A stretch of DNA of 64,000 bases from Aromatoleum petrolei (GCF_017894385.1 NZ_CP059560.1:620001-684000); one strand, 5' to 3'; shown: positions 43,726 to 52,895, numbered from the stretch's first letter. Numbers and translations are program-made. The notes: generated by a model from the sequence alone, not told the origin.

Positions 43726-43756
43726 CGACACATAGTACGAATCTGTCTATGTATCG
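43726..43756. promoter_or_regulatory. Inverted repeat between oxidoreductase and LysR genes
   Basis: CGACACATAG at 43726-43735 and CTATGTATCG at 43747-43756, ten-base arms with one mismatch and an 11-bp spacer, in the 95-bp divergent promoter region. The size suits a regulator binding site, most simply for the LysR protein encoded next to it. Confidence 0.5.
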
Positions 43757-43795
43757 TAAAATCACCAATACTGAGTTCTGGTATTAGGAAAACGG

Positions 43796-44707
43796 ATGCC
43801 GGTCGACAACAATGTCACCCTGCGCCAGCTGCGCTACTTCATCGCCGCCGCGGAGACCGGCCAGTTCTCGATGGCCGCCACGCGCGCCCACGTTTCGCAA
43901 TCGGCCATCACCAATGCGGTGCTGCTCCTGGAAGAATCGCTGGGGGTGCGCCTGTTCGACCGCAAACCCCACGGCGTGGGCCTCACCGCCGAGGGGCACA
44001 GCTTCTATCGACGCACGCGCGACATCCTCGACGCGCTCGAAGACGCTCTGCGCGAACCGCGCTTCCAGGCCCACCACCTGAAAGGCGCGATCCGCATCGG
44101 TGCTTCGTACACCGTGCTCGGCTATTTCCTGCCCCCGCTGCTCGCCCGCTTTCGCGCGAACTATCCGGACGTCGAACTCGACCTCCACGACATGAACCGC
44201 GAAGCCATCGAAGCCGGCGTCGCGGCCGGCGATATCGAGTTGGGCGTGGTGATCCTGTCCAACGTCGTCGAGCGCGAACGCTTCGGCCACCACGTGCTGC
44301 TGCGCTCCCGCCGCCAGCTATGGACTTCGGCCGCCCACCCGCTCCTGCAAAAAGACAACGCGGCCCTCGCCGACGTCGCTGCCTATCCCTACATCCAGGT
44401 CACCGTTGACGAAGGCGAACTGTCGACGCAGCGTTATTGGGCAGCCAAGGGCATTCAGCCCGACATCGCGTTTCGCACCGGCTCGGTCGAAGCGCTGCGC
44501 GGGCTCGTCGCGCACGGCTTCGGCGTCACCATCCTGTCCGACATGGTGTATCGGCCGTGGTCGCTGGAAGGCAAGAAGATCGAGGCCCGCCCCATTCTCG
44601 ATGTGGTACCCGACATGGAAGTCGGGCTGATCTGGCGGCACGACGGCACGCTGGAACGATCCGCCGACGCGTTCAGGCAGTTCCTGATACAGGCTTGCGG
44701 GAGCTGA
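43796..44707 (+). CDS. LysR family transcriptional regulator
   Basis: 303 aa. The N-terminal helix-turn-helix reads TLRQLRYFIAAAETGQFS and AATRAHVSQSAITNAVLLLEE (about residues 7-50); the C-terminal part is the LysR effector-binding domain (GAIRIGASYTVLGYFLPPLL). The gene diverges from the fused 2-oxoacid oxidoreductase gene and probably activates it together with etfBA. Confidence 0.92.
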   Translation: MPVDNNVTLRQLRYFIAAAETGQFSMAATRAHVSQSAITNAVLLLEESLGVRLFDRKPHGVGLTAEGHSFYRRTRDILDALEDALREPRFQAHHLKGAIRIGASYTVLGYFLPPLLARFRANYPDVELDLHDMNREAIEAGVAAGDIELGVVILSNVVERERFGHHVLLRSRRQLWTSAAHPLLQKDNAALADVAAYPYIQVTVDEGELSTQRYWAAKGIQPDIAFRTGSVEALRGLVAHGFGVTILSDMVYRPWSLEGKKIEARPILDVVPDMEVGLIWRHDGTLERSADAFRQFLIQACGS

Positions 44708-45113
44708 GCGGCGCGGCGGTCGTTACGGGCACGTCAGACGGGATGGTCTAGCGGCGACGGTCGGACGACAAGTACTCGGCCTGAACGGTCGTTCGAAAGG
44801 AAGTGTGTACCGGTCAGTAATCCATTGGTTACCTGCCGCTCAACCGCGGACTACGACGAGCGGCAGATTTTCAATCCGGTGAACGCGAACTCCCGACCCA
44901 TAAGAGACCTTCGTTGACCCGGTTATTCAGTGGCAGGTTTATGAGAGGAACAGCCATGCAGCACCTCCACTGCTTATTGGCCGGAGGGATTGCCCTCCCC
45001 TCGGCGCGCATACGCCCGATGTCGCATACTTCGACTCAGAGACCAAGCCGCAAGCACTCCTAAAGAACAGCCCCATGAAAAAAATGAATACTAGTCGTTC
45101 GATTGCAAGCTGT
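44708..45113. other. Gene-free transition into the AT-rich island
   Basis: 406 bp between lysR and the response-regulator gene. The base composition changes here from GC-rich to clearly AT-rich (from about 45050). Small open frames lack ribosome sites. I see no tRNA, integrase fragment or clear attachment repeat, but the composition break marks the edge of an acquired segment. Confidence 0.45.
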
Positions 45114-45980
45114 TCATGATTCAGTAAAGTGGCTATTGATGTAAGCCAAAGCTTGACGAGTCCCAAGTTGCTCAGTTTGAGGGCCAGCCCTCACAAAGAA
45201 AAGCTCTTGAGCCCTCGATTCACCGGACGATTTCCATTTCAGAAAAACCGGGCGATTGGATTGGCGACAGTTAACCACAAAAATTTCCTCTCCCTTAACC
45301 GTTACGGGTTGGGCCGCAATGTACTCAGAAAACTCCGGGCCAATTGCGTCTCTAACGAGATTCCAGAAGTGAAGTTGAAATTTGTCGATATTTTGGAATT
45401 GATCTAACGTGAGACCAAGAACCTCCCCGTCATCCTTCACTCCGATGACTAGGGTGCCACCCGCTGTGTTCAAGAAGCCGACTATGGATTTAAGGCAAGC
45501 CAATTCGATATTCGAATCGGCGCGCTTTGCATGCAAATTAAAGCGGAGCGTCGACTTGAACTCTACCGAACCACATTCTCCACCAGAAATGACCTTTAGT
45601 GCATCAATTGCAGCACTATCTGAAGCTACGATATTTTGAACTTGTGTGAGCAATTCGGTAGATAGATTTTCTTTAGTTACGTAGTCGGCGGCCCCAAGCC
45701 TGATAGCTTGAATTGTTTCTTGCTGTGATCCTTCGCCGGAAACGACAATTACTGGCGGCGCCGAGGCTATGTGCTTGAGCCTTTCCAACAGCCACAACCC
45801 TCCCCAACGGCCGGGCGGCATTGCAAGGTCCGTCAAAATAAGGCTATACGAACACTGCTCAACCTTTCTGAGGGCATCTTCTCCATCCGTTGAAAATTCG
45901 ACATCAATGCCGTTAGACGAAAGAATATTCGCGAACGTCTGGGCGGTATCGACTTGATCGTCAACCCAAAGAATCTTCAT
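45114..45980 (-). CDS. Response regulator with AlbA_2/Schlafen-like output domain
   Basis: 288 aa. The receiver domain (1-120) has the acidic pair D7-D8, phospho-acceptor D51 (LILTDLAMPP), S81 (VVSGEGS) and K103 (YVTKENL), so all key residues are present. Residues about 130-285 form an AlbA_2 domain of the Schlafen superfamily (SVEFKSTLRF, IVGFLNTAGGTLVIGVKDDG). E135-x4-E140 and D183/D184 sit where eukaryotic Schlafens have their three acidic RNase residues. There is no helix-turn-helix. Its ATG overlaps the kinase stop by 4 nt. Phosphorylation probably controls a nucleic-acid-binding or cleaving output. Confidence 0.85.
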   Translation of the reverse strand: MKILWVDDQVDTAQTFANILSSNGIDVEFSTDGEDALRKVEQCSYSLILTDLAMPPGRWGGLWLLERLKHIASAPPVIVVSGEGSQQETIQAIRLGAADYVTKENLSTELLTQVQNIVASDSAAIDALKVISGGECGSVEFKSTLRFNLHAKRADSNIELACLKSIVGFLNTAGGTLVIGVKDDGEVLGLTLDQFQNIDKFQLHFWNLVRDAIGPEFSEYIAAQPVTVKGEEIFVVNCRQSNRPVFLKWKSSGESRAQELFFVRAGPQTEQLGTRQALAYINSHFTES

Positions 45981-48900
45981 TCCAGCATCACCTTTTCGAA
46001 TTCCGTTTCATCGGCCTCAGTGGTTTCTGAATTGCCTGTGCAATCAGGAGCGACCGGTTCCAGAGAAGGAAGATCGAAAGAGATTCTGCTACCGCCAGAA
46101 GACATTCTTTCGAATCGAATCCTTCCATGCAACTCCTTCATAATCATTAAAACAGTAAGAAGTCCAATACCTTGGCCGCTCCTTTTTGACGAATCTAGTG
46201 TCAATCCATTATTAAGAGCAATAAGTTGCGAATCTGATAAACCTGGGCCGGAGTCAGTAATCTCGAACGTAACAGTCTTTTCTACAGAGTCTACAAGGTA
46301 CTCAAGAATAACCTTGCCTTCAGAACCAACTGCCTCAATTGCGTTTCGTAATAGATTGGAGAGAACAGACCTCAATCCAGATTCATTTGACCATAACGCA
46401 AATTTTCCGGAAATACCAGGAGGGATAAAGGTTACTCCCTCTGGAACAATAGTCCATGTCTCTGAGACCAACGAGTGCATGAAGGGGCCAAGCTCTAACG
46501 GAGCGATGTCAAGTGAAAGCGAGGACTTGGCGAGCGATCGAATAGCAGAAATTTTGTCTTTGGCAGTATCGATATGGCGACTGGCATCAGTCGCCAATGA
46601 GTATCGTGCACGCATCTCAGCCGCGGCCCTTGCTCTTTGTGCAGCCTCTGAAAAGGCGAGGAGCTCATTTTTCATATCATGAAGAATTGCCGCAATAGAA
46701 TCATAGGTCCGCGAGTCCAATGCGTCCAGTTGGTGATACGCTCCCCAGCACTGCAGGACGATCATATCGAACTCCGTACGCGGAATACTGGGAATCAACA
46801 ATTCAATTGCAAGGCTAGAATTTTCAACGCCACTAACGGGCAACAATTCATTAATTGCACGCCATACCGGGTTGTTCGAAAAGACTTCATCTAAATTGAC
46901 TTTATAATGAGCCGGCTTTGAAACGGATAGGCGCAGGCAGTAATCCATTTGATCTAGTTGAATTACACTATTGCTTTTGTCGATTGATTCAAGAAGTTTT
47001 GCTAGCGCAGCAATTAGCGCCAAGTGAAACCCTTGAGGCTCCTGTATAACCGAGCTGACTGAAATCGATGACTCGACTCGACATCGCCGACGACGAAGCC
47101 CTATCTTGAGTTGGTCTATTAGATCGTCAGCCTCGACTGAACAAATTGTTCGACCACGTAATTTAAAGGCAGTGGCAAATTCAGTGAGCTTCTGAAATTG
47201 GTCATAACCTTGAATCGTATTTTCGAATGAAAGCGGATCGAGGTTGTCAAGCAGAGCCTGCAATTGATCGAGGTACTCAATCAAGCATTTCACTAAAGCC
47301 TGCTGGCGTGACTCCCTACCAGCTTGTGCGAAAAACTCAAAGAAACGCGAAACGTCATTTTCTCTGCGGAGACCAGACTCAGTTAGGAGGTCAGTAACTA
47401 TCCTATGGAACGACTGAAACTTGCCCTTCCTTGCGGAATCGAGACCCAGAACGTCAGTATCGCCTATACGTGATAGCCTTACACCGAACTTCTCCTTACT
47501 GATCGTGTGTATTGTTTCTACCAAGTGGGTGGCGAACCATTTTCGAATCGCACTATATGCCGCGAGAGACTGATGTTTAGCATTAAATGGAGATACCCCT
47601 ACCAAACTATCAAACTCACTTAACAGGGTGCGTGCGCACTGAATCTCAACTATTCGGTTCCCGTCAAACTCATGTGACAAATATGTACGCTCTGGAAAAG
47701 CAATGCAAAGATCTTTATCAGCAACCTCTGATTTAAATCGAACGGTGGGCTTAATTTTGACTTTGCTACCTGCTGACGAACGAGTTTCCCACCTGACGCG
47801 CACACCAATTGCTTGACACCTTTCATTGAGCAACGTTTTTGGGGATAGAGTATTATCTCGTGTCTTATGAAGAGCCAGCTTTGAGCGCAGATAATCGTCA
47901 ATATCTGGGATGTCTTCAAAACAGTCTATGGAAGAATTGATCGTTTGCTCTCGGGAGAGGAAAACAACAGCAATAACTGACTGAGCAAACTCAACAATAA
48001 CGCTTTTGCTCAGAGATTTTTCCCCAGGACCGATCAGACATGCATCTTTTGGAAGCAGTTTCTTGCAGAGTTGTTCGAAGGCATCTGGATTGATTAGTGC
48101 AGCACTCAGGTTCGCGAGCCCACCAGCTTTTTCGATATCCTCGATACTACATGTTCGAATAATGAAGTCCCGGAAGGACCACTGCAGAACGTAGCTACCA
48201 AGGAACGCTAGCAATTTGTTGCTTCGCCCAAAGGTAGGTGTTTGCCGAACCTCTGGATAACTGCAATGGACAAATGCCAGTCCGAGTAACCTAGTTGCCC
48301 AGCTCGGAAGCGACAGGCTAGCCGCTAGGGCGCGTACTTCGACTTCGTTCGGTAGCTTCTGGATTCCACTTGCGAGCTTTGGGATGTCGGTCGCCGGAGC
48401 AACCGGAATAGATTGCTTGCCGGACAGCCTAGGAAAAAGATGCTTCAAGAGAGCACCAGCGGCCTCCATCTCAGCCATTTTTTTTGATCGCGCTTCACCG
48501 CATGCCTTTTCCCCGGATGGTACTTCGACTTGCACAACGAAGATTGCGTCGTGCGCCTCCCCCCGTGTTTCGAGCAAAGAGTATTTAGGTAAGCCTAGTT
48601 TCCGCGCTTGCAGTGCCTCTTGCAGACTGGTCTTACTATCTTTGGCGGCACTTGCCGAAAAGGCTCGCAGGGGAGCAAGCGTAGGCAGAACAGTGCTAGC
48701 AACAAAGTTGTAACCAACTAAGTGAGCGCAGGCGCCAATAAATTGCGCCGCAATATCGGCTTGTGTTCGTACTGATAACCGCTCGGTATTGGTTACTCCT
48801 TGCCCAAACGTCACAAGGTCGGCCTGAATAAGTGCTTGCCCAACTCTCGCAATGAGAGGTTGGTTAAGTGATTGAAGCCTGCGACTAGCTTCTCCGGGAG

Positions 48901-49126
48901 ATCCGTCGGAAACCCCACCGAAAACACCACGAGCGCCGTACAGGGGAACGGTTGCCTTTCCGAGGTCCTCCCATACATGAAGAATAGCGCTAGGTAGGTT
49001 TGCCGCGCACAGGATTTCGTGAGCTTCTGTAATTGCCGAGCGATGGAATAGAGCGGCGCTTACTGTCGGATATTGAGAAAATATACGATTAATCAAAGCC
49101 CGAACGGAATTCATGTCGATTGACAC
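45977..49126 (-). CDS. RNase III-like/dsRBD histidine kinase
   Basis: 1049 aa. Residues about 22-155: RNase III-like domain (LFHRS, EDLGKATV, then TQADIAAQFIGA); of the four catalytic acids only the equivalents of E41 and D114 remain. 163-231: clear dsRNA-binding domain (SLQEALQARKLGLPKYSLLE, then EARSKKMAEMEAAGALLKHL). About 265-415: second RNase III-like domain (FVHCSYPE, NKLLAFLGSYVL), with no canonical catalytic acids. About 430-800: no recognised family. H816 in LHDMKNEL is the phospho-acceptor; N928, DSGPGL (958-963) and GQGIGL (984-989) form a kinase ATPase domain. No membrane helix. GTG start with AAAGGG 9 nt upstream; ATG at 49114 is the alternative. Confidence 0.85.
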   Translation of the reverse strand: MSIDMNSVRALINRIFSQYPTVSAALFHRSAITEAHEILCAANLPSAILHVWEDLGKATVPLYGARGVFGGVSDGSPGEASRRLQSLNQPLIARVGQALIQADLVTFGQGVTNTERLSVRTQADIAAQFIGACAHLVGYNFVASTVLPTLAPLRAFSASAAKDSKTSLQEALQARKLGLPKYSLLETRGEAHDAIFVVQVEVPSGEKACGEARSKKMAEMEAAGALLKHLFPRLSGKQSIPVAPATDIPKLASGIQKLPNEVEVRALAASLSLPSWATRLLGLAFVHCSYPEVRQTPTFGRSNKLLAFLGSYVLQWSFRDFIIRTCSIEDIEKAGGLANLSAALINPDAFEQLCKKLLPKDACLIGPGEKSLSKSVIVEFAQSVIAVVFLSREQTINSSIDCFEDIPDIDDYLRSKLALHKTRDNTLSPKTLLNERCQAIGVRVRWETRSSAGSKVKIKPTVRFKSEVADKDLCIAFPERTYLSHEFDGNRIVEIQCARTLLSEFDSLVGVSPFNAKHQSLAAYSAIRKWFATHLVETIHTISKEKFGVRLSRIGDTDVLGLDSARKGKFQSFHRIVTDLLTESGLRRENDVSRFFEFFAQAGRESRQQALVKCLIEYLDQLQALLDNLDPLSFENTIQGYDQFQKLTEFATAFKLRGRTICSVEADDLIDQLKIGLRRRRCRVESSISVSSVIQEPQGFHLALIAALAKLLESIDKSNSVIQLDQMDYCLRLSVSKPAHYKVNLDEVFSNNPVWRAINELLPVSGVENSSLAIELLIPSIPRTEFDMIVLQCWGAYHQLDALDSRTYDSIAAILHDMKNELLAFSEAAQRARAAAEMRARYSLATDASRHIDTAKDKISAIRSLAKSSLSLDIAPLELGPFMHSLVSETWTIVPEGVTFIPPGISGKFALWSNESGLRSVLSNLLRNAIEAVGSEGKVILEYLVDSVEKTVTFEITDSGPGLSDSQLIALNNGLTLDSSKRSGQGIGLLTVLMIMKELHGRIRFERMSSGGSRISFDLPSLEPVAPDCTGNSETTEADETEFEKVMLE

Positions 49127-49707
49127 AGAAACGTACCCTTTATTAAGAATGTATATACCTAACTATTGCCGGGCTCCCACAACGATAGCAAAAATATCCA
49201 TCGCGGCCTTCGTCCCAATTTCGGCAGAGGATAGGAAATTCAAGGTCACACTTGAAATTTGACGTCACTTCCCATGAAGACATCCGTTTGAGATGTAATC
49301 GACTTCGAAAGCATTACTTACGGAACAAGAAGATCCAGTATGCCAGCATTATGCGGAGATGGCGACGAGCTGTCAGTCGCTTGCGAAGGTCGCTTTCCTT
49401 AAGAGCAACCCGCCGTTCAGAACCGTACTTTTCGTTACTTTTCGATGATCGCTCGTGGCCGAACTGAGACCTCCGGCTTCGGACCCGCCCGGGTACAACG
49501 CGAAGCCAGTGCGACCGTCTCGACCCGACCAATTTCAGCCGGTCGCAGCGGATAAGGAGCCGACACTCGATCAGAGTCGTTGCCTACGAGTCGCGCATAT
49601 TCAATGATGCGATGGCAATATTCGGGCTCGTAGGCAATTCATTCTGCGGTGCGACGTATGCCGACCTCCCCAAACTTTGCCGTTATCGATATCGTGATTG
49701 TTAGCGC
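49127..49707. other. 581-bp gene-free stretch with large inverted repeat
   Basis: Lies between the kinase gene and the DUF2971 gene. It must contain the promoter of the kinase/regulator operon, but I could not assign boxes. A perfect 11-bp inverted repeat, TTGCCTACGAG 49580-49590 and CTCGTAGGCAA 49627-49637, encloses 36 bp. The short frames in this stretch lack ribosome sites and resemble no family. Confidence 0.5.
49580..49637. repeat. Perfect 11-bp inverted repeat with 36-bp spacer
   Basis: Arms TTGCCTACGAG and CTCGTAGGCAA. The spacer contains smaller symmetric elements (CGCAT and ATGCG). It could be a stem-loop of a small RNA or the trace of an element end, or a recombination site; no T-run follows. 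Confidence 0.5.
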
Positions 49708-50520
49708 TCACTCCTTGGGCGGGCTCGATACGACCACCTGAAGAAGCGTCCGGTGGTACAACTCAGATTCCCCAAAGCTGCCGCTGTAACCCAACGATCT
49801 CAATACAGCCTCTCGCTCCTTCCGTTCGGAGGTCTGCAGTCGTGGGTCAAACGTGATCTCGTCAAAAACTTCGTTGGGATCAAGCGGAATCGACAAGAGA
49901 TCGTGATCTTGATCGGTGTCGTGTTGTACGAAGATCGCGCGTACCTCGGCTTCGTGAGAAAAGGCTGATCGCTTCAGGAGAAGCAGCTTTGCGTGATTGG
50001 CTGGGTAGTAGAAGACTCTTTTCCCATGCGCGCCGATTGCGTTGGCCAGTTCCTGCAAGAGTTCCGTGCGACCTACATACTTCACCGCACCGAGAAACCA
50101 TTCCCCAGTGAGTCCTACGGGTGTCCCCCGCTTCAAGGCTCCGAGAAGTTTGCGCGGGGTGCTCCTGACCCGGACGCCTTCGTCTCTCGGGGATGTATTC
50201 CTGCCGAACAGCGCGTCCTTGACAACCCGAGAGTAAGCGCGCAGTAGCGTGTCAGACTCTTCGGTTAGCGACCAGCATTGTGCGTACGCTTGCGGCAACG
50301 ACTGATTGATGATCTCCGGGCCGTCCTGGCAATCCACAGAAATCGCGTTTCCGACAACCTCGAACGGGTCGTCCCAGCGACGGGGCGGTACCAACACCGC
50401 CCGCCGTAGGCGCACCGCTTCTTCAAGGTGCCAAACGGGAAAGATGCGGTAAATAGGAACGTCAAGGTTCGATATGCGGATGATCGCATCGTTGGGAAAA
50501 TCGCTCGCGGTGCGGGTCAT
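49708..50520 (-). CDS. DUF2971 family protein
   Basis: 270 aa. The ATG at 50518-50520 has AGGAG six bases upstream; the TTG at 50544 is less likely. Family features are IYRIFPVWHLEEAV near the start, PPRRWDDPFE near residue 45, AQCWSLTEESDTLLRAYS and, late, the block ELANAIGAHGKRVFYYPA with EVRAIFVQHD. DUF2971 proteins have no proven activity and are frequent in mobile and defence regions. Its composition is intermediate between island and host. Whether it works with the kinase system is unknown. Confidence 0.78.
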   Translation of the reverse strand: MTRTASDFPNDAIIRISNLDVPIYRIFPVWHLEEAVRLRRAVLVPPRRWDDPFEVVGNAISVDCQDGPEIINQSLPQAYAQCWSLTEESDTLLRAYSRVVKDALFGRNTSPRDEGVRVRSTPRKLLGALKRGTPVGLTGEWFLGAVKYVGRTELLQELANAIGAHGKRVFYYPANHAKLLLLKRSAFSHEAEVRAIFVQHDTDQDHDLLSIPLDPNEVFDEITFDPRLQTSERKEREAVLRSLGYSGSFGESELYHRTLLQVVVSSPPKE

Positions 50521-50790
50521 CTGATCTCCTGTAATGCCAGGCAAAACCTATCACCACCTATAAATGGTTCAGGCGCCGGGTCCGTTCGAAGCTCTCTGGT
50601 CTTGGCTTCTCGATCAGCCCGGCCGACCGGATTCGGGCAAACTGCCTGTGGGCCGGGGGAGGATGGCCCTCTATGGTCCGGTCCTTGTTGTGCCGGGCAG
50701 CCGACACCCGAACATGCTAATGCAAGTGCGAAGGGCGACTTATGGAAGAGAGCACGATCGACTGCTTGTGGCCGGCTCCCATCAGCCCGC

Positions 50791-51390
50791 CTAACACCCA
50801 AGTTCGCGATAGCGAAGCCTCATCTTTAGCAAGGTGCCTTGTATCGATGAGAGATGCGATCCGGAGGCAAGCCTTTCACGCTGCTCCATCGCTGCGAGGT
50901 CGCCATCCAAGGCGTAGCATTCCTGCCGGTCGGTGGGTTCAAGTTTGATCCGTCGCCGATAGACGTCCATCTGCTTCGCGTCCATGCCAGTGAGCGGCTT
51001 TAGGGCATCGGCCATGATTTCGCGGTGCCGTTCGAGGCGAACGTCGTTGCCAACGCGTTCGCTGCCCGATAACTTGCTTACCCCCCGTGTGGGTTCGACC
51101 TCGATCTTGCGCGCTCCTAGGCACGGGGAGTCCGAGTAGGTCACCTTGCCATCCGCTTCACACCTGAAGACCGTTCGCGAAGGCGGCGTCAGATTCTGCG
51201 CCCATGCGTCCATGCCTGGGGCTGCGATCACGAACAATGCGATCGCGGTCAGTGCAGAGCCCTTCGTCGTGCGGAGGACAGTCGCGCGCTCGACACTTTT
51301 CGACCGATTACAGTCGTTTAGCAAGTGGCCCCCGGGTACATGAAGATTCGCCCGACATCTTAAGTGCGTGGCATGCGAGCTGCCAAGCAC
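50791..51390 (-). CDS. DUF4124 domain secreted protein
   Basis: Up to 199 aa, but the true start is uncertain: there is no ATG and no convincing ribosome site; the GTG at 51388-51390 or the TTG at 51322-51324 are candidates. A signal-peptide-like helix (ALTAIALFVIAAPGMDAWA) is followed by the DUF4124 motif VFRCEADGKVTYSDSPC, typical of small exported proteins of beta- and gammaproteobacteria. The rest is a charged helical segment (DVRLERHREIMADALK) and a terminal Cys. Function unknown. Confidence 0.65.
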   Translation of the reverse strand: MLGSSHATHLRCRANLHVPGGHLLNDCNRSKSVERATVLRTTKGSALTAIALFVIAAPGMDAWAQNLTPPSRTVFRCEADGKVTYSDSPCLGARKIEVEPTRGVSKLSGSERVGNDVRLERHREIMADALKPLTGMDAKQMDVYRRRIKLEPTDRQECYALDGDLAAMEQRERLASGSHLSSIQGTLLKMRLRYRELGC

Positions 51391-51639
51391 TCCAACTGAG
51401 ATGGATACGACATCCCGTCGCTTGACTCATTCACCGCCACGGCCGGTGACCGACGCATTGCCGCCCTACACAGACCACCAGGCCGATGGCCGGTCTGGCC
51501 GAACGACGGTCAGTGCGCAGGGAACATCACAACTGAGTGATGAATGGTCGCACAAAGTGCACTTTGGATACCGCAGCCGACGTCACCGACCTAACCCGGC
51601 TCTGCCATAGCCACCGCAGCGCGCCTACCTAGCCGACTT

Positions 51640-52074
51640 TCAGGTCGTCACCGCGCGCTTCAGGACCAGCGGCACGCCCCCCGTACTGCGCTTGACCATC
51701 CATTGCGCCAGCGCCGAATCCATGTAGGTCGCATGGCCCGGGAACCACTCCTCGAGCGCGACCGCGAGGCGGCGCCCGACCTCGATGTTGCCCGCCGCGA
51801 CCATCTGCTGCACTTCGCGCACCGACGCCATGACCTTCTCGTGTTCCTCGATGTGGCAGTCCCGCGCCGGGAAGTTTCCCGCGGACATCCAGGCGGCTTC
51901 CTCCGCGAAGTGGTGCTCGGCGTGGGCGGCGAAACGGTCGAGCAGCGCCGGGAAGACTTCGTCTCCGACGACCTGCATGGCGTGCACGAGCTCGACGAAC
52001 TCGTGGTGGATGTCGTCCATCGGCCCATAGCCGAGGAGGAATTCGTCGCTCCAGGGGGTCGCCTGCTCGCTCAT
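51640..52074 (-). CDS. Bacteriohemerythrin
   Basis: 144 aa single-domain hemerythrin. Di-iron ligands are visible: His in DDIHHEFVE (23/24), H54-x3-E58 (HAEHHFAEEA), His in CHIEEHEKV (74/78), and H114-x4-D119 (FPGHATYMDS). It reversibly binds O2 and may store oxygen for oxygenases or act in O2 sensing. It follows folE by 13 nt, so the two are likely one operon; the functional link is not obvious. Confidence 0.9.
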   Translation of the reverse strand: MSEQATPWSDEFLLGYGPMDDIHHEFVELVHAMQVVGDEVFPALLDRFAAHAEHHFAEEAAWMSAGNFPARDCHIEEHEKVMASVREVQQMVAAGNIEVGRRLAVALEEWFPGHATYMDSALAQWMVKRSTGGVPLVLKRAVTT

Positions 52075-52087
52075 TTCCGGTCTCCGT

Positions 52088-52726
52088 TCAGGTATTCGGC
52101 AGGCCGCGCGGGCCGCCCATGCCGATCATCGCGAGGAATTCGCGGCGCGTCGAGGCGTCTTCGCGAAACGCGCCGACCATCCGGCTGGTGACGAGGCCTG
52201 CGCCGGGCTTGTGCACCCCGCGCGTGGTCATGCACTGGTGGGACGCCTCGATGACAACCGCGACGCCCTTGGGTTGCAGCACGGAGTGCAGCGTGTCGGC
52301 GATCTGCACCGTCATTTTTTCCTGGATCTGCAGGCGTTTTGCGTAGATCTCGACCAGCCGCGCGAGCTTGGAGATGCCGACCACGCGGTGGTTCGGGAGG
52401 TAACCGATGTGCGCCTTGCCGATGATCGGCGCCATGTGGTGCTCGCAGTGGCTTTCGAAGCGGATGTCGTTCATGACGATCATCTCGTCGTAGCCCTCGA
52501 CCTCGGAGAAGGTGCGAGCCAGGATTTCGGCCGGGTCCTGCGAATAGCCGGCGAAGAATTCTTCGTAGGCGCGCACGACGCGCGAGGGCGTATCGACGAG
52601 CCCCTCGCGGCCCGGTTCGTCGCCGGCCCAGCGGATAAGGGTGCGTACGGCGTCTTCCGCCGCCTCGCGCGATACGCCACCGCGCAGGTCCGCGTCACCG
52701 GCGTCGTCGGTTTGCCCTTCTTTCAT
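52088..52726 (-). CDS. folE: GTP cyclohydrolase I
   Basis: 212 aa. Zinc ligands C94, H97 and C165 in [13 protein letters not shown] and [15 protein letters not shown]-binding and catalytic segments are intact. It makes 7,8-dihydroneopterin triphosphate for folate and tetrahydrobiopterin. A folE copy inside a catabolic region may be a zinc-dependent second copy or may supply a pterin; this cannot be decided from the window. Confidence 0.94.
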   Translation of the reverse strand: MKEGQTDDAGDADLRGGVSREAAEDAVRTLIRWAGDEPGREGLVDTPSRVVRAYEEFFAGYSQDPAEILARTFSEVEGYDEMIVMNDIRFESHCEHHMAPIIGKAHIGYLPNHRVVGISKLARLVEIYAKRLQIQEKMTVQIADTLHSVLQPKGVAVVIEASHQCMTTRGVHKPGAGLVTSRMVGAFREDASTRREFLAMIGMGGPRGLPNT

Positions 52727-52895
52727 GCTGCGTTCTCCCGTTTGTCCTGCGGCGTGCGGGGGCGCCCGTGACGCAGGGCGTCCCCACAGAAGAAAGAGCG
52801 GGACCGTGTTGCCGAGGTCCCGTAAACCGGCAGCGCACCGCGCACCGTCGGAGGAGAAGACATAATCTGCGTCACGCCCGCGCGGTCTGGTCTGC

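Noticed and set aside
44939..45166. 75-aa minus-strand open frame
   Set aside because: No ribosome site or family; it overlaps the 3' end of the response-regulator gene.
45977..49126. The 1049-aa protein as an active RNase III
   Set aside because: Of the four acidic residues of RNase III, domain 1 keeps only two and domain 2 none, so classical cleavage is unlikely.
49580..49637. Integron attC site
   Set aside because: The arms do not show the GTTRRRY/RYYYAAC core sites and no integrase gene is near.
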